Shown piece after piece: positions 6,299-15,028 of a stretch of DNA of 64,000 nucleotides. The first letter of the stretch is position 1; the number at the start of each line of letters is the position of its first letter. The notes under the pieces were generated by a model. That model had not been told where the DNA came from. It did no database searches and saw only the letters and a list, made by a program, of their open reading frames with translations. Origin of the DNA: Lysinibacillus cavernae (lineage in GTDB: Bacteria > Bacillota > Bacilli > Bacillales_A > Planococcaceae); contig NZ_WMEF01000009.1 in NCBI RefSeq assembly GCF_009724685.1, forward strand, positions 124,001-188,000. Direction: 5' to 3'. The translations under genes and the position numbers were made by a program.

Positions 6299-9200
6299 AT
6301 GACATTTAAATTAAATAAATTAATAATATTGACAGTGATACTTACTTTAATTATGGGGATAATCCTTCCATTAATAACTCCCCTTTCTGTAGTGTCAGCA
6401 GAGGAAATTCCGGTAACAAAGGAAACTCCAGTAACAGAGGAAACTCCAGTAACAGAAGAAACTCCAGTAACAGAAGAAACTCCGGTAACAAAGGAAGCTC
6501 CAGTAACAGAGGAAACTCCAGTAACAGCGGAAGCATTAGAAACAAGCATCCTCACTGGGATTAAGGTAACAGCCAAAGATGGCTCTGCTATACTACCACA
6601 ACCTCAGACACGTGTGAATCTGGATGTGACATTAAAAAGTGAAGAAGGTATTCAAGCTGGCGATACGGTCACGATAAAGATACCTGAGGAGCTGCTGGGC
6701 GTGGCATCAACACTTGATTTAACTGGTGAAGAAAATGAGACTGTGGCTCAAGTTACGATAACTCATAACCTGATCACGATCGTGTTTACTGAAGGGATAG
6801 TAAAGTACACTTCATTTGAAGCTACACTTAAACTGGGGGCAGCCGTTAATTTATACGTATACGATGCCGATGCGAATGTTGACTTGGCCTTTGAAGTGGA
6901 CTTTAAAGGGGCACAAAGTACGGTTACAGTTCCAGTTACCATTAAGAGAACGCCTCCACTCCCAGACTCATATATTTTTTCATATTGGGGTGTGGCAAAT
7001 GATGACGCAAAGGAAGACACCATAATTCAGTGGACGATGAGAATTGATCCTCATCAGATTTTTGACATCCAGACTATAATAAATACAATCGATAAGCAAC
7101 ATCAGTATGTACCTGGCTCTATTGCGGTTGTGCAGGCTAATTATAATAAAGCTGGGATAATAGTTCCAGGTGGCAAGGGGCTTTTAAACGATTCGCAGTA
7201 TGAGTTTACTGAAGATGGTTCTAACATCAAAGTTAAAATCACGGATTCGGATCTGCTTGCGCAGCCACATTCCTATAAAATAACCTTCAAAACTAAGGTC
7301 ATTGAACCACGACATATCGAGGATTATTGGATTGAAGCAACAATTTTAGATACTGAGGATAGTACTGTTGGCGGTAGAGACTTGTTCGCAGCATTTTATT
7401 GGCCAAATGGTCAGTTCATTGGCAGCTATGCTCCCGTAATTAAACTGCAAGTTTCAGACGCTGATGAACACTCCTATAAAGAAGTAACAGCAAAGACTCT
7501 TGACGAAGACTTCGTGTTTGAAGCGGAAATAGCGTTTCTGGCAGATACAACGGGATACAAGTCTGTAGTTGTTAACCCTGTTCTTCATTACATGCTACTA
7601 GAAAATGGTCTTGCCGACATAAAGTTGCTATGTGAGGGTGAGGAAATTGAGTCTAATACCTATGATGTTACTTTGAATGATGATGATAAGGATTCCCCGG
7701 AAGTGACTTTGACATTATCAGAAGGTAAATTTCCATTTGAAAAATATATAGGAAAGAAAGTGATTTTCAAGCTAACAGCAAAGCACAAGTACGCTGGTGC
7801 TATTGACGATATCCCTGGATTGGGGATTGAAGATTGGTACTCCGCTTCCATGATTGTCAATAACAATTCAGCGAGGAATTATACGTCTAACGTAGTGCAA
7901 TTTCACTACGTCAAATCTTCAGCTGTAACGGTTAAACACCTGAAAATGGACGGCAGTCAAGTGGCAGCACCTACAATATACAACAATTTAGATCAAGGTA
8001 CTAACTACAAAGCTGAAGCTGTTAGAGTTCCAGACTATGAAGTAGGAAAAGTAACTGTCGATGGAAAGGATGTAACAGCGGAGTATCGTAGTAGCGGTCA
8101 GGTGGTTATAACGGTTGAAAAGGACACAAACCATATGGTCATCTACACGTATAGACCAGTATATACAGGGTCTAATCCGGGCGGTGAGCCAGGCGGCAAT
8201 CCTGGTGGTGAACCAGGCGGCAATCCCGGTGGTGAACCAGGCGGCAATCCTGGTGGTGAGCCAGGCGGCAATCCTGGTGGTGAGCCAGGCGGCAATCCTG
8301 GTGGTGAGCCAGGCGGCAATCCTGGTGGTGAGCCAGGCGGCAATCCTGGTGGTGAGCCAGGCGGCAATCCTGGTGGTGAGCCAGGCGGCAATCCCGGTGG
8401 TGAGCCAGGCGGCAATCCCGGTGGTGAGCCAGGCGGCAATCCCGGTGGTGAGCCAGGCGGCAATCCCGGTGGTGAGCCAGGCGGCAATCCCGGTGGTGAG
8501 CCAGGCGGCAATCCCGGTGGTGAGCCAGGCGGCAATCCCGGTGGAGAACCAGGTGGCATTCAAGGCTCCGGCGTAGCACCGCCATCCATGCTGGATGTAA
8601 CCATCCAATACCTGAACGACGATGGTGAATTCGTGTCTTCCCAGCGCATCAACAAGCCTTATGTCGATCAAATTCTGGGATCTAACCTTCTACAAATTCC
8701 TGAAGGCTACCAGTTAGTGGATACAAACTGGAGTCATACAGTAACACGAAGCGAAACGGTGAAGGTCAAAATAATAAAGATCACTAAGGCTGAACTTGAA
8801 AGGGACACTCACATCCAATTTATTAAAGGATATCCTGATGGAACCGTTAGACCGAATAACTCTGCGACCCGCGGGGAAGTTGCTATGATACTCTTCCGTT
8901 TGCTTAAGCAAAATCAACATCATTCAATCCATGCTACGTTCAAAGACGTAAAGGAAAATGCTTGGTATTCGGAAGGAATAAACGTGCTTTTGAGCTATGG
9001 TATCTTGCAAGGATATTCTGATGGAACGTTTAAGCCTGACCAGTTCATAAGTAGAGCTGAATTTACTGCTGTAGCCTCAAGATTTTCTGAATTGGTTCTT
9101 ACTGCAGAAAATCACTTTACAGATATGGCAAATAACCATTGGGCTTTTCCGTATATTAACTCCGCTAATGCTAAGGGATGGATAGAAGGTTATCCTGATG

Positions 9201-9424
9201 GCACATTCATGCCAAACGAGTTAATCACAAGAGCAGAATTAGCAAAGTTTTTAAATAAGATGCTTAATAGAAAAATGGATATTTCAAAAATGAACCTGTA
9301 CAAGGATTTTTATAAAGATTTATCTTCCCATTGGGGATTTGCAGACATCATTGAAGCTTCGGTGCCTCATACCTATAGCCATTCTGAAGATGGTAAGGAG
9401 ATTTGGGCTGATAGCATAGAATAA
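6299..9424 (+). CDS. SLH-anchored surface adhesin with MucBP-like domains and GEPGGNPG repeat stalk
   Basis: A 1041-residue exported protein. Order: signal peptide (about 1-35, ending SVVSA); seven 6-residue ETPVTE-type repeats (36-77); Ig-like adhesin domains resembling the collagen/fibrinogen-binding folds of Gram-positive adhesins (about 80-540); an MucBP-like domain (about 545-620, AVTVKHLKMDGSQV); 16 copies of NPGGEPGG (626-753); a second MucBP-like domain (about 760-825, VTIQYLNDDGEFVSS); SLH motifs (about 838-1040) with GYPDGT and TRGE/SRAE/TRAE sequences. SLH domains bind pyruvylated cell-wall polymer, so the protein should sit in or on the S-layer with the Gly/Pro repeat as a flexible spacer. 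The ribosome binding site is GGAGAGGAG. Flanked by 54-bp direct repeats, suggesting it was gained or duplicated as a block. Confidence 0.85.
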   Translation: MTFKLNKLIILTVILTLIMGIILPLITPLSVVSAEEIPVTKETPVTEETPVTEETPVTEETPVTKEAPVTEETPVTAEALETSILTGIKVTAKDGSAILPQPQTRVNLDVTLKSEEGIQAGDTVTIKIPEELLGVASTLDLTGEENETVAQVTITHNLITIVFTEGIVKYTSFEATLKLGAAVNLYVYDADANVDLAFEVDFKGAQSTVTVPVTIKRTPPLPDSYIFSYWGVANDDAKEDTIIQWTMRIDPHQIFDIQTIINTIDKQHQYVPGSIAVVQANYNKAGIIVPGGKGLLNDSQYEFTEDGSNIKVKITDSDLLAQPHSYKITFKTKVIEPRHIEDYWIEATILDTEDSTVGGRDLFAAFYWPNGQFIGSYAPVIKLQVSDADEHSYKEVTAKTLDEDFVFEAEIAFLADTTGYKSVVVNPVLHYMLLENGLADIKLLCEGEEIESNTYDVTLNDDDKDSPEVTLTLSEGKFPFEKYIGKKVIFKLTAKHKYAGAIDDIPGLGIEDWYSASMIVNNNSARNYTSNVVQFHYVKSSAVTVKHLKMDGSQVAAPTIYNNLDQGTNYKAEAVRVPDYEVGKVTVDGKDVTAEYRSSGQVVITVEKDTNHMVIYTYRPVYTGSNPGGEPGGNPGGEPGGNPGGEPGGNPGGEPGGNPGGEPGGNPGGEPGGNPGGEPGGNPGGEPGGNPGGEPGGNPGGEPGGNPGGEPGGNPGGEPGGNPGGEPGGNPGGEPGGNPGGEPGGNPGGEPGGIQGSGVAPPSMLDVTIQYLNDDGEFVSSQRINKPYVDQILGSNLLQIPEGYQLVDTNWSHTVTRSETVKVKIIKITKAELERDTHIQFIKGYPDGTVRPNNSATRGEVAMILFRLLKQNQHHSIHATFKDVKENAWYSEGINVLLSYGILQGYSDGTFKPDQFISRAEFTAVASRFSELVLTAENHFTDMANNHWAFPYINSANAKGWIEGYPDGTFMPNELITRAELAKFLNKMLNRKMDISKMNLYKDFYKDLSSHWGFADIIEASVPHTYSHSEDGKEIWADSIE
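6404..6529 (+). repeat. seven 18-bp repeats (ETPVTE) in the adhesin
   Basis: Seven tandem 18-base units encode EIPVTK, ETPVTE three times, ETPVTK, EAPVTE and ETPVTA, directly after the signal peptide. They probably form an extended acidic spacer. Near-identity of units makes copy number prone to change. Confidence 0.9.
8174..8557 (+). repeat. sixteen 24-bp repeats (NPGGEPGG) in the adhesin
   Basis: Exactly 384 bases, 16 units of 24. Units 4-9 are identical to each other with the proline codon CCT. Units 10-15 are identical to each other with CCC. Units 1-3 and 16 are diverged end copies. This two-block pattern shows recent array expansion. Other frames stay open across the array only because of the repeat and are not genes. 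Confidence 0.95.
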
Positions 9425-9458
9425 CAATATTTTTTCCAATCCTTGTTTGCTGTGCTTA

Positions 9459-9499
9459 ATCCAAAGAGCTGCCTATATTAAATCGGTAGCTCTTTGGAT
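9459..9499 (+). terminator. terminator of the SLH adhesin
   Basis: ATCCAAAGAGCT (9459-9470) pairs perfectly with AGCTCTTTGGAT (9488-9499), 35 bases after the adhesin stop. Only a short T run follows. Confidence 0.65.
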
Positions 9500-9571
9500 T
9501 TCTGCCTGGAGATTGCCCATACTACCTGATGAAATAACCGTGTCTAATTTTTAGGTACGGTTCTCAACATT

Positions 9572-9721
9572 TTAAAATAAATCAGATAAAAATGTTTGCA
9601 TTGATGTAGGTAATAGTTGATAGAACAAGCCCTCATATTTAATATCGAGTACACCTGCAATAACAATGACAACAAAAATTAAAAATAGAAAGATTTTCTT
9701 ATTTTTAGAAATCCACTTCAA
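9572..9721 (-). CDS. small single-pass membrane protein
   Basis: A protein of about 49 residues with one transmembrane helix (about 10-25, FLFLIFVVIVIAGVL) and a short extracytoplasmic tail. I chose the TTG at 9721 because GAGGAG lies 8 bases before it. The frame stays open to an ATG at 9775, but that start has no ribosome binding site. Unrecognised family. It may be a sporulation or stress micro-protein, but nothing in the sequence says so. It lies inside the repeat-flanked adhesin block. Confidence 0.5.
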   Translation of the reverse strand: MKWISKNKKIFLFLIFVVIVIAGVLDIKYEGLFYQLLPTSMQTFLSDLF

Positions 9722-9878
9722 TAGATTCCACTCCTCTAGCTTTATAGTAAACATATTCAGTATAGATGGGTTCATAAAAAATAGTAATCCCTAGTTACTG
9801 CCTGTCACCTAAATTTCCAATACTACATACAATAAAGTGATACGGTACAAATATGAAATATGTAAGAAGGGAATGGCT

Positions 9879-10370
9879 ATGGTTAATTTTAAATCTTTTC
9901 GAGGTGTCATCACACAAATAAGTGATTTTCCAGTAGGACAAAATGGAGACAAAGAAGGTTGTTATAAAATGATGACCTTAGAAGATGGAGTTGGCGGTGT
10001 CGTCAATTTTGTCATTTCTCCTTCTACTTATTTTGTTCATCATGAAGTGGTTACAGCAGGTGAATGGGTAACGGGTTATTATGATGGTGATGCACCTGTA
10101 CCGATGATCTACCCACCTCAATACCGTGCTTTAATTATTGTCAAAGAAAGCAATTATCAAAATGTAAAGGTAGACTTGTTTAATCAGCAGCTTGTGAGTA
10201 GTGATGGACAATTGCAATTAAATCTTTCTCCTACTACCGTTATGTCGCTTAAAAACGGGCAGCCTTTTTCCAAAAGTCCTGCCAATCGAAATCTCATTGT
10301 CATTTATGGCCCTTCTACTAGAAGTATTCCTGCTCAAACTACACCATATGAAATCATTGTTTGGTGTTAA
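9879..10370 (+). CDS. conserved-looking hypothetical protein, beta-rich
   Basis: A 163-residue protein starting MVNFKSFRGV; AGAAGG lies 8 bases upstream of the ATG at 9879, better than the ATG at 9873 or upstream in-frame starts at 9837. It has no signal peptide or membrane segment. The sequence alternates hydrophobic and polar residues, with many Gly and Val (for example TLEDGVGGVVNFVISPSTYF), suggesting an OB-like or other all-beta domain. No family was recognised. The 3' end is duplicated at 5894-5947, so a paralogue once existed or this end was copied. It has its own terminator. Confidence 0.65.
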   Translation: MVNFKSFRGVITQISDFPVGQNGDKEGCYKMMTLEDGVGGVVNFVISPSTYFVHHEVVTAGEWVTGYYDGDAPVPMIYPPQYRALIIVKESNYQNVKVDLFNQQLVSSDGQLQLNLSPTTVMSLKNGQPFSKSPANRNLIVIYGPSTRSIPAQTTPYEIIVWC

Positions 10371-10400
10371 CTTCACCATTAAAACAACGATGGCTTAAAC
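10347..10400 (+). repeat. right copy of the 54-bp direct repeat
   Basis: Covers the last seven sense codons, the stop and the start of the terminator of the 9879-10370 gene. It matches 5894-5947 at 48 of 54 positions. With its partner it brackets 4.4 kb holding the leader frame, SLH adhesin, small membrane protein and this gene. Confidence 0.7.
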
Positions 10401-10423
10401 CCCTCTGTGTGGATTTAAGCCAT
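10390..10423 (+). terminator. terminator of the 9879-10370 gene
   Basis: ATGGCTTAAA (10390-10399) pairs with TTTAAGCCAT (10414-10423), followed by TTTTG. A broken version of the same hairpin follows the left repeat copy near 5938-5975. Confidence 0.75.
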
Positions 10424-10431
10424 TTTGTCTG

Positions 10432-10719
10432 TTATTGTCTACCCATATCGTCTTTCATTTCATGTAATTGCTGTTTAATCTGCTCTAGATACTCTTTATT
10501 TTGCTGAACAGTATCCAAATGTTCACCATATTGTTCTGCATTGAAACGTGCATTCTCTGCATGCTTAATTTGATTAAAAGCATGTTCTAAAGCTATTTCC
10601 TCAGGATGTGACTTTGCATGCTTTAACAAACGATCTGCCTTTTGCACCGAATTACTAAACAATGTACTCGGATGATCCTGCTTCCAACTTGTGTCTGAGT
10701 GTTTAGCCAATTTTAACAT
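10432..10719 (-). CDS. small helical hypothetical protein
   Basis: A 95-residue hydrophilic, almost entirely alpha-helical protein (for example AFNQIKHAENARFNAEQYGE and a C-terminal KEYLEQIKQQLHEMKDDM) likely to form a coiled coil. No signal, membrane segment or metal motif. The start is supported by GGAAGGGAAG just upstream. Small helical proteins of this kind are common in Bacillaceae spores, but I cannot assign it. Monocistronic. Confidence 0.6.
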   Translation of the reverse strand: MLKLAKHSDTSWKQDHPSTLFSNSVQKADRLLKHAKSHPEEIALEHAFNQIKHAENARFNAEQYGEHLDTVQQNKEYLEQIKQQLHEMKDDMGRQ

Positions 10720-10837
10720 CTTCCCTTCCTAAAAGAATTTTCATTCCTCTAGATGTAGTATTATAAAATGCTCAAAAAATATGTACGGAAGAAATTAATT
10801 CAATCATAAATAAACACAATATTTCCCAGGCTATAAA

Positions 10838-10865
10838 AAGAACTAAGGCTTATTCCTTAGTTCTT
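10838..10865 (-). terminator. terminator of the gamma-SASP gene
   Basis: AAGAACTAAGG (10838-10848) pairs with CCTTAGTTCTT (10855-10865). Read on the minus strand, the stem is followed by TTTTT and lies about 35 bases past the spore-protein stop. Confidence 0.85.
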
Positions 10866-10899
10866 CCGCTCAATGTGTTGAATAGTTGTCAAATATAAA

Positions 10900-11103
10900 C
10901 TAGTGCCACGCAGTTCTCTCACTGACTGGTTGCTTGATACCTGATTTTCCTTGCGTTTCAGCAAGGTTATTTACTTGTGCTGAAGCCGCATCAAGCTCAA
11001 ATTCAGATCCAAACTCTTCCTGATGAAGTTTTTGGTTTGTTGTGCTTGCACTTATCGTTTCTTTTGCTTTTGCATTTTTACGATTTTTATTCATATTTGA
11101 CAT
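10900..11103 (-). CDS. sspE: gamma-type small acid-soluble spore protein
   Basis: A 67-residue polar protein (MSNMNKNRKNAKAKET...) with the segment EEFGSEFELDAASAQVNNLA, resembling the repeat of SspE where GPR protease cuts. It would be an amino-acid store degraded at germination. I chose ATG 11103 because GGAGG lies 8-9 bases upstream; the longer frame to 11184 has no ribosome binding site. It has one such segment, where B. subtilis SspE has two or more. Expression would be by sigma-G in the forespore, but I could not identify a convincing promoter. Assignment is by motif resemblance; gene symbol tentative. Confidence 0.6.
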   Translation of the reverse strand: MSNMNKNRKNAKAKETISASTTNQKLHQEEFGSEFELDAASAQVNNLAETQGKSGIKQPVSERTAWH

Positions 11104-11303
11104 AACCATCCCTCCACCGCTTATTTGAAAAGTTATAAAACCACTTATATGTTTTACGAACCTCTCACTCCAAAGTTTGTCCATGGAGGACTGAAAGAAT
11201 GTGCATTAAATTTTTTATTTAGCTAAGTATAGTGTTGAGGCTCTTTCTTCCATGCCTAATACTAATTCCATTATTACTAATAAATGTGTTCATATTAAGT
11301 CGC

Positions 11304-11349
11304 TTGCAATCTTATTTTCTTTCTGACTATAATACTTGTATACAAGTAT
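11304..11349 (+). promoter_or_regulatory. gnt operon promoter and GntR operator
   Basis: TTGCAA (11304-11309) and TATAAT (11328-11333) with 18-base spacing form the promoter. The perfect 18-bp palindrome ATACTTGTA/TACAAGTAT (11332-11349) overlaps the -10 region and initiation site. This matches the known B. subtilis GntR operator. GntR bound here blocks transcription until gluconate releases it. The gap before it (11104-11303) shows nothing else certain. Confidence 0.9.
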
Positions 11350-11374
11350 ACTCAAAATCAAAAAAGGTGATATT

Positions 11375-12106
11375 ATGAGCGAATCTAAGGACTATTTATA
11401 TCCACAAAAATGGCTTTCTAAAGCTTCGACAGGAGATCGTGTTGCTTACGAACTTAGAATGCGCATTATTTCAGGATTAATTGAAAGCGGTACCATTCTT
11501 TCTGAAAACAAACTAGCAGCTGATTTTGAAGTAAGTCGTTCACCCATTCGTGAAGCCTTAAGAATACTAGCATCTGAAAATATTATTCGATTAGAAAAGA
11601 TGGGTGCTGTTGTTATCGGTTTATCGGAAAAAGAAATTGAAGAAATTTATGATGTTCGTTTACTAATTGAAACATTTGTATTTGAACGTCTCATAAAAAT
11701 GGATACAACCAACTTAGCATTGGAACTTAGCAAAACATTGGAAATGATGAAAGTTGCCATTAAATATAACGATGCGGACGAGTTTTCATATCAGGATGTT
11801 ATGTTCCATGAGGCTATTATTCGCTCTATCAAACATTCTTATATCACAATGATTTGGAATAATTTAAAGCCCGTGATGGAAGGGTTAATTTTGTTATCTA
11901 TGCGCATGCGCTTCAAAGAAAAATATGAAGATTTCAATCGCATTGTGAAAAATCATGAAATGTATATCGATGCTATCAGAGCAAAGGATCGTGAGCTCAT
12001 GATTAAATCTTTACATGAAAATTTCGATGATGTTCAAGGGAAGGTAGAAGACCTATGGCGGTCACAGCAAATGCTATCTAAAGGGGTTGAGCCACAAAAT
12101 GACTAA
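11375..12106 (+). CDS. gntR: gluconate operon repressor GntR
   Basis: Prototype of the GntR family: N-terminal winged helix (about 20-90, with LAADFEVSRSPIREALRIL) and C-terminal FCD-type ligand domain (about 95-230) whose His/Asp residues bind metal and gluconate. From ATG 11375 the protein is 243 residues, the same as B. subtilis GntR, and reads nearly the same throughout (for example KWLSKASTGDRVAYELRMR). AAAGGTG lies 7-8 bases upstream. It is the first gene of gntRKPZ, overlaps gntK by 8 bases, and represses its own operon through the palindrome upstream. Confidence 0.96.
   Translation: MSESKDYLYPQKWLSKASTGDRVAYELRMRIISGLIESGTILSENKLAADFEVSRSPIREALRILASENIIRLEKMGAVVIGLSEKEIEEIYDVRLLIETFVFERLIKMDTTNLALELSKTLEMMKVAIKYNDADEFSYQDVMFHEAIIRSIKHSYITMIWNNLKPVMEGLILLSMRMRFKEKYEDFNRIVKNHEMYIDAIRAKDRELMIKSLHENFDDVQGKVEDLWRSQQMLSKGVEPQND
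11481..11496 (+). promoter_or_regulatory. catabolite-responsive element (cre) inside gntR
   Basis: TTGAAAGCGGTACCAT lies within gntR codons, as in B. subtilis where the same sequence in the same place is the CcpA-binding roadblock of the gnt operon. It fits the cre consensus WTGNAANCGNWNNCAW closely. It implies glucose repression through CcpA/HPr-Ser-P. Part of the match could merely reflect conserved protein sequence. Confidence 0.75.
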
Positions 12107-13640
12107 CTATATGTTAGGTGTTGATATAGGGACTACTAGCACAAAAGCAGTTTTGTTCAGTGAACAAGGTAAGGTTATTCAACAAGAAAACATTGGGTAC
12201 CCATTATATACACCCGATATTTCAACAGCTGAGCAAAATCCAGAAGAGATTTTTCAGGCTGTACTTCAAGCAATATCTACTATTATGAAGTGCCATTCTG
12301 ACAAATCATTATTATTTGTTTCCTTTAGTAGTGCCATGCATAGTGTCATTGCAGTAGACGAAAATGACCAGCCGTTAACTCCTGTCATTACTTGGGCGGA
12401 TAATCGTAGTGAGGCATGGGCACAAAAAATTAAAGATGAATGGAATGGACATGAAATTTATAAAAGAACGGGTACACCTATTCATCCAATGTCCCCATTA
12501 AGCAAAATTACATGGCTAGTAAATGAGCATCCTGAAATCGCCGGTAAAACAAAGAAATATATTGGGATTAAAGAATACATTTTTAAAAAGTTTTTTAATC
12601 AATATGTTGTGGATTATTCATTAGCATCATCCATGGGCATGATGAATCTCCATACATTAGATTGGGATGAAGAAGCGTTAACGACAGCAGGTATTACAAG
12701 AGCACAATTATCGACACTCGTTCCAACAACTAAACGATTTACAGACTGTAATGTCCATTTAGCGAGACAAATAGGAATAGATCCACAAACATCTTTTGTC
12801 ATCGGTGCAAGTGATGGCGTTCTCTCAAACTTAGGAGTTAACGCTATTCGAGAAGGCGAAATAGCTGTCACAATTGGGACAAGTGGTGCCATTCGTACCA
12901 TCATTGATAAACCTAAAACAGATGTAAAAGGAAGAATTTTCTGTTATGCCTTAACAGAAAACCATTGGGTCATTGGTGGCCCTGTAAACAATGGTGGCAT
13001 GGTACTCCGCTGGATTCGAGATGAATTCGCCTCTTCGGAAATTGAAACAGCGAAAAGACTTGGTATTGATCCGTATGAGGTGTTAACGAAAATTGCTGAT
13101 CGTGTAAGACCTGGTGCTGATGGATTGCTATTCCACCCCTATTTATCAGGTGAGCGTGCACCTTTATGGAATCCAGATGTACGTGGTTCATTTTTTGGTT
13201 TAACAATGGCACATAAAAAAGAACATATGATACGAGCTGCTCTTGAAGGGGTTATCTACAATTTATACACCGTGTATTTAGCATTACTCGAATGTATGGA
13301 AAGCCCTGTAACTCGCATTCAAGCAACAGGAGGTTTTTCACGCTCTGAGATTTGGAGACAAATGATGGCCGATATCTTTGAATCGGAAGTAGTAGTACCT
13401 GAAAGCTATGAAAGTTCCTGTCTTGGTGCTTGTATTTTAGGTTTATATGCTATCGAAAAAATTAATTCCTTTGAGATTGTTGCTGATATGATTGGTGACA
13501 CCTATAAACATACACCAATGGAAGAGGCGGCAAAAGAATATAGACAGTTGCTTCCAATTTTCATTCGTTTATCTAGGGTGTTAGCAGACGATTATGCGTC
13601 TATTGCTCATTATCAAAGGAGCATAATTAAGCCCGACTAA
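12099..13640 (+). CDS. gntK: gluconokinase
   Basis: Phosphorylates D-gluconate to 6-phosphogluconate with ATP in the cytoplasm. FGGY carbohydrate kinase fold: N-terminal phosphate loop DIGTTSTKA (about 8-16), substrate region TWADNRSEAWA, and C-terminal ATP-domain signature GEIAVTIGTSGAIRT and RIQATGGFSRSEIWRQMMAD. From ATG 12099 it has 513 residues, the same length as the B. subtilis enzyme. An in-frame TTG at 12087 is possible but inside gntR. It overlaps the end of gntR, so translation is probably coupled. Confidence 0.95.
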   Translation: MTNYMLGVDIGTTSTKAVLFSEQGKVIQQENIGYPLYTPDISTAEQNPEEIFQAVLQAISTIMKCHSDKSLLFVSFSSAMHSVIAVDENDQPLTPVITWADNRSEAWAQKIKDEWNGHEIYKRTGTPIHPMSPLSKITWLVNEHPEIAGKTKKYIGIKEYIFKKFFNQYVVDYSLASSMGMMNLHTLDWDEEALTTAGITRAQLSTLVPTTKRFTDCNVHLARQIGIDPQTSFVIGASDGVLSNLGVNAIREGEIAVTIGTSGAIRTIIDKPKTDVKGRIFCYALTENHWVIGGPVNNGGMVLRWIRDEFASSEIETAKRLGIDPYEVLTKIADRVRPGADGLLFHPYLSGERAPLWNPDVRGSFFGLTMAHKKEHMIRAALEGVIYNLYTVYLALLECMESPVTRIQATGGFSRSEIWRQMMADIFESEVVVPESYESSCLGACILGLYAIEKINSFEIVADMIGDTYKHTPMEEAAKEYRQLLPIFIRLSRVLADDYASIAHYQRSIIKPD

Positions 13641-13655
13641 AGAGGAGGAAAATAC

Positions 13656-15002
13656 ATGCCATTAGTTATTGTAGGTATTGGTATTATCGCACTGTTAATT
13701 TTAATAATGGGCTTTAAATTAAATACGTTTATCTCATTAATCATTGTTTCATTTGTTGTGGCATTGGCTCTTGGAATGCCTTTAGATGTCATTGTAAAAA
13801 CGATTGAAGCAGGATTAGGCGGCACGTTAGGTCACTTGGCATTAATATTTGGACTTGGTGCTATGCTAGGTAAATTAATCGCTGATTCAGGGGGTGCACA
13901 GCGCATTGCCATGACCCTTGTGAATAAATTTGGTGAAAAGAATATTCAATGGGCCGTTGTAGCAGCTTCATTTATTATCGGTGTTGCACTGTTCTTTGAA
14001 GTAGGATTAGTGCTATTAATCCCTATTGTTTTCGCCATTTCTAGACAATTGAAGGTATCTATATTGTATCTTGGAATCCCTATGACCGCAGCATTATCTG
14101 TTACACATGGATTTTTACCACCTCATCCGGGCCCAACCGTCATTGCTGGTGAATTTGGGGCAAACATCGGAGAAGTATTGCTTTATGGATTTATCATCGC
14201 TATTCCAACTGTTATTTTAGCAGGGCCATTATTTACAAAAGTGGCTAAAAAGTTAGTGCCTGAATCATTCAACAAAACTGGGAATATTGCCTCTCTAGGT
14301 GAACAAAAAACCTTTGAACTAGAGGACACGCCTAGTTTTGGAATTAGTGTGTTCACTGCACTATTACCTGTTATTCTAATGTCTTTTGCTACTATTATTA
14401 CACTGCTACAAAAAACAATAGGATTTGAAGATAACGCCTTCCTAGCAGGTATCCGCTTCATCGGTGAAGCTGGTACATCGATGTTAATTTCCTTATTAGT
14501 GGCTATTTATACAATGGGGATCGCAAGAAAAATTCCCATTAAGCAAGTAATGGAATCCTGTACAACAGCAATCTCGCATATTGGCATGATGCTTTTAATC
14601 ATTGGTGGCGGTGGAGCTTTTAAACAAGTATTAATCGATGGTGGTGTTGGTGATTATGTAGCTGAACTATTCCATGGAACTACCTTATCACCGATTTTAT
14701 TAGCATGGATTATTGCTGCCATTTTACGAATTTCATTGGGCTCTGCTACAGTTGCTGCTTTAACAACTGCTGGGCTAGTAATTCCAATGTTAGGACAAAG
14801 TGATGTGAATCTTGCCTTAGTAGTGCTGGCAACAGGGGCAGGAAGTTTAATTGCTTCACATGTCAACGATGCTGGATTCTGGATGTTTAAAGAATATTTT
14901 GGGTTAAGCATGAAAGAAACCTTTGCTACATGGACGTTGCTAGAAACCATTGTATCTGTAGCTGGTTTAGGGTTTATTTTATTACTTAGTTTATTTGTTT
15001 AA
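13656..15002 (+). CDS. gntP: gluconate permease, GntP family
   Basis: A 448-residue integral membrane proton symporter that imports gluconate; about 12 to 14 hydrophobic segments. Family-typical stretches include HGFLPPHPGPTVIAGEFGAN (about 150-170) and, near the C-terminus, SLIASHVNDAGFWMFKEYFG. The length equals B. subtilis GntP. Strong ribosome binding site AGAGGAGG 7 bases before the ATG. It lies 15 bases after gntK in the same operon. Confidence 0.96.
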   Translation: MPLVIVGIGIIALLILIMGFKLNTFISLIIVSFVVALALGMPLDVIVKTIEAGLGGTLGHLALIFGLGAMLGKLIADSGGAQRIAMTLVNKFGEKNIQWAVVAASFIIGVALFFEVGLVLLIPIVFAISRQLKVSILYLGIPMTAALSVTHGFLPPHPGPTVIAGEFGANIGEVLLYGFIIAIPTVILAGPLFTKVAKKLVPESFNKTGNIASLGEQKTFELEDTPSFGISVFTALLPVILMSFATIITLLQKTIGFEDNAFLAGIRFIGEAGTSMLISLLVAIYTMGIARKIPIKQVMESCTTAISHIGMMLLIIGGGGAFKQVLIDGGVGDYVAELFHGTTLSPILLAWIIAAILRISLGSATVAALTTAGLVIPMLGQSDVNLALVVLATGAGSLIASHVNDAGFWMFKEYFGLSMKETFATWTLLETIVSVAGLGFILLLSLFV

Positions 15003-15028
15003 GAAAGTTAAAAAAGGAGCGAGCATAA

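Noticed and set aside
8174-8557. CRISPR array
   Set aside because: The units are contiguous with no spacers and are in frame with the adhesin.
8115-8671. Long open frames on both strands across the Gly/Glu/Pro repeat array
   Set aside because: Every frame stays open because a 24-base unit without stops is repeated 16 times; none has a start with a ribosome binding site or a sensible non-repeat portion.
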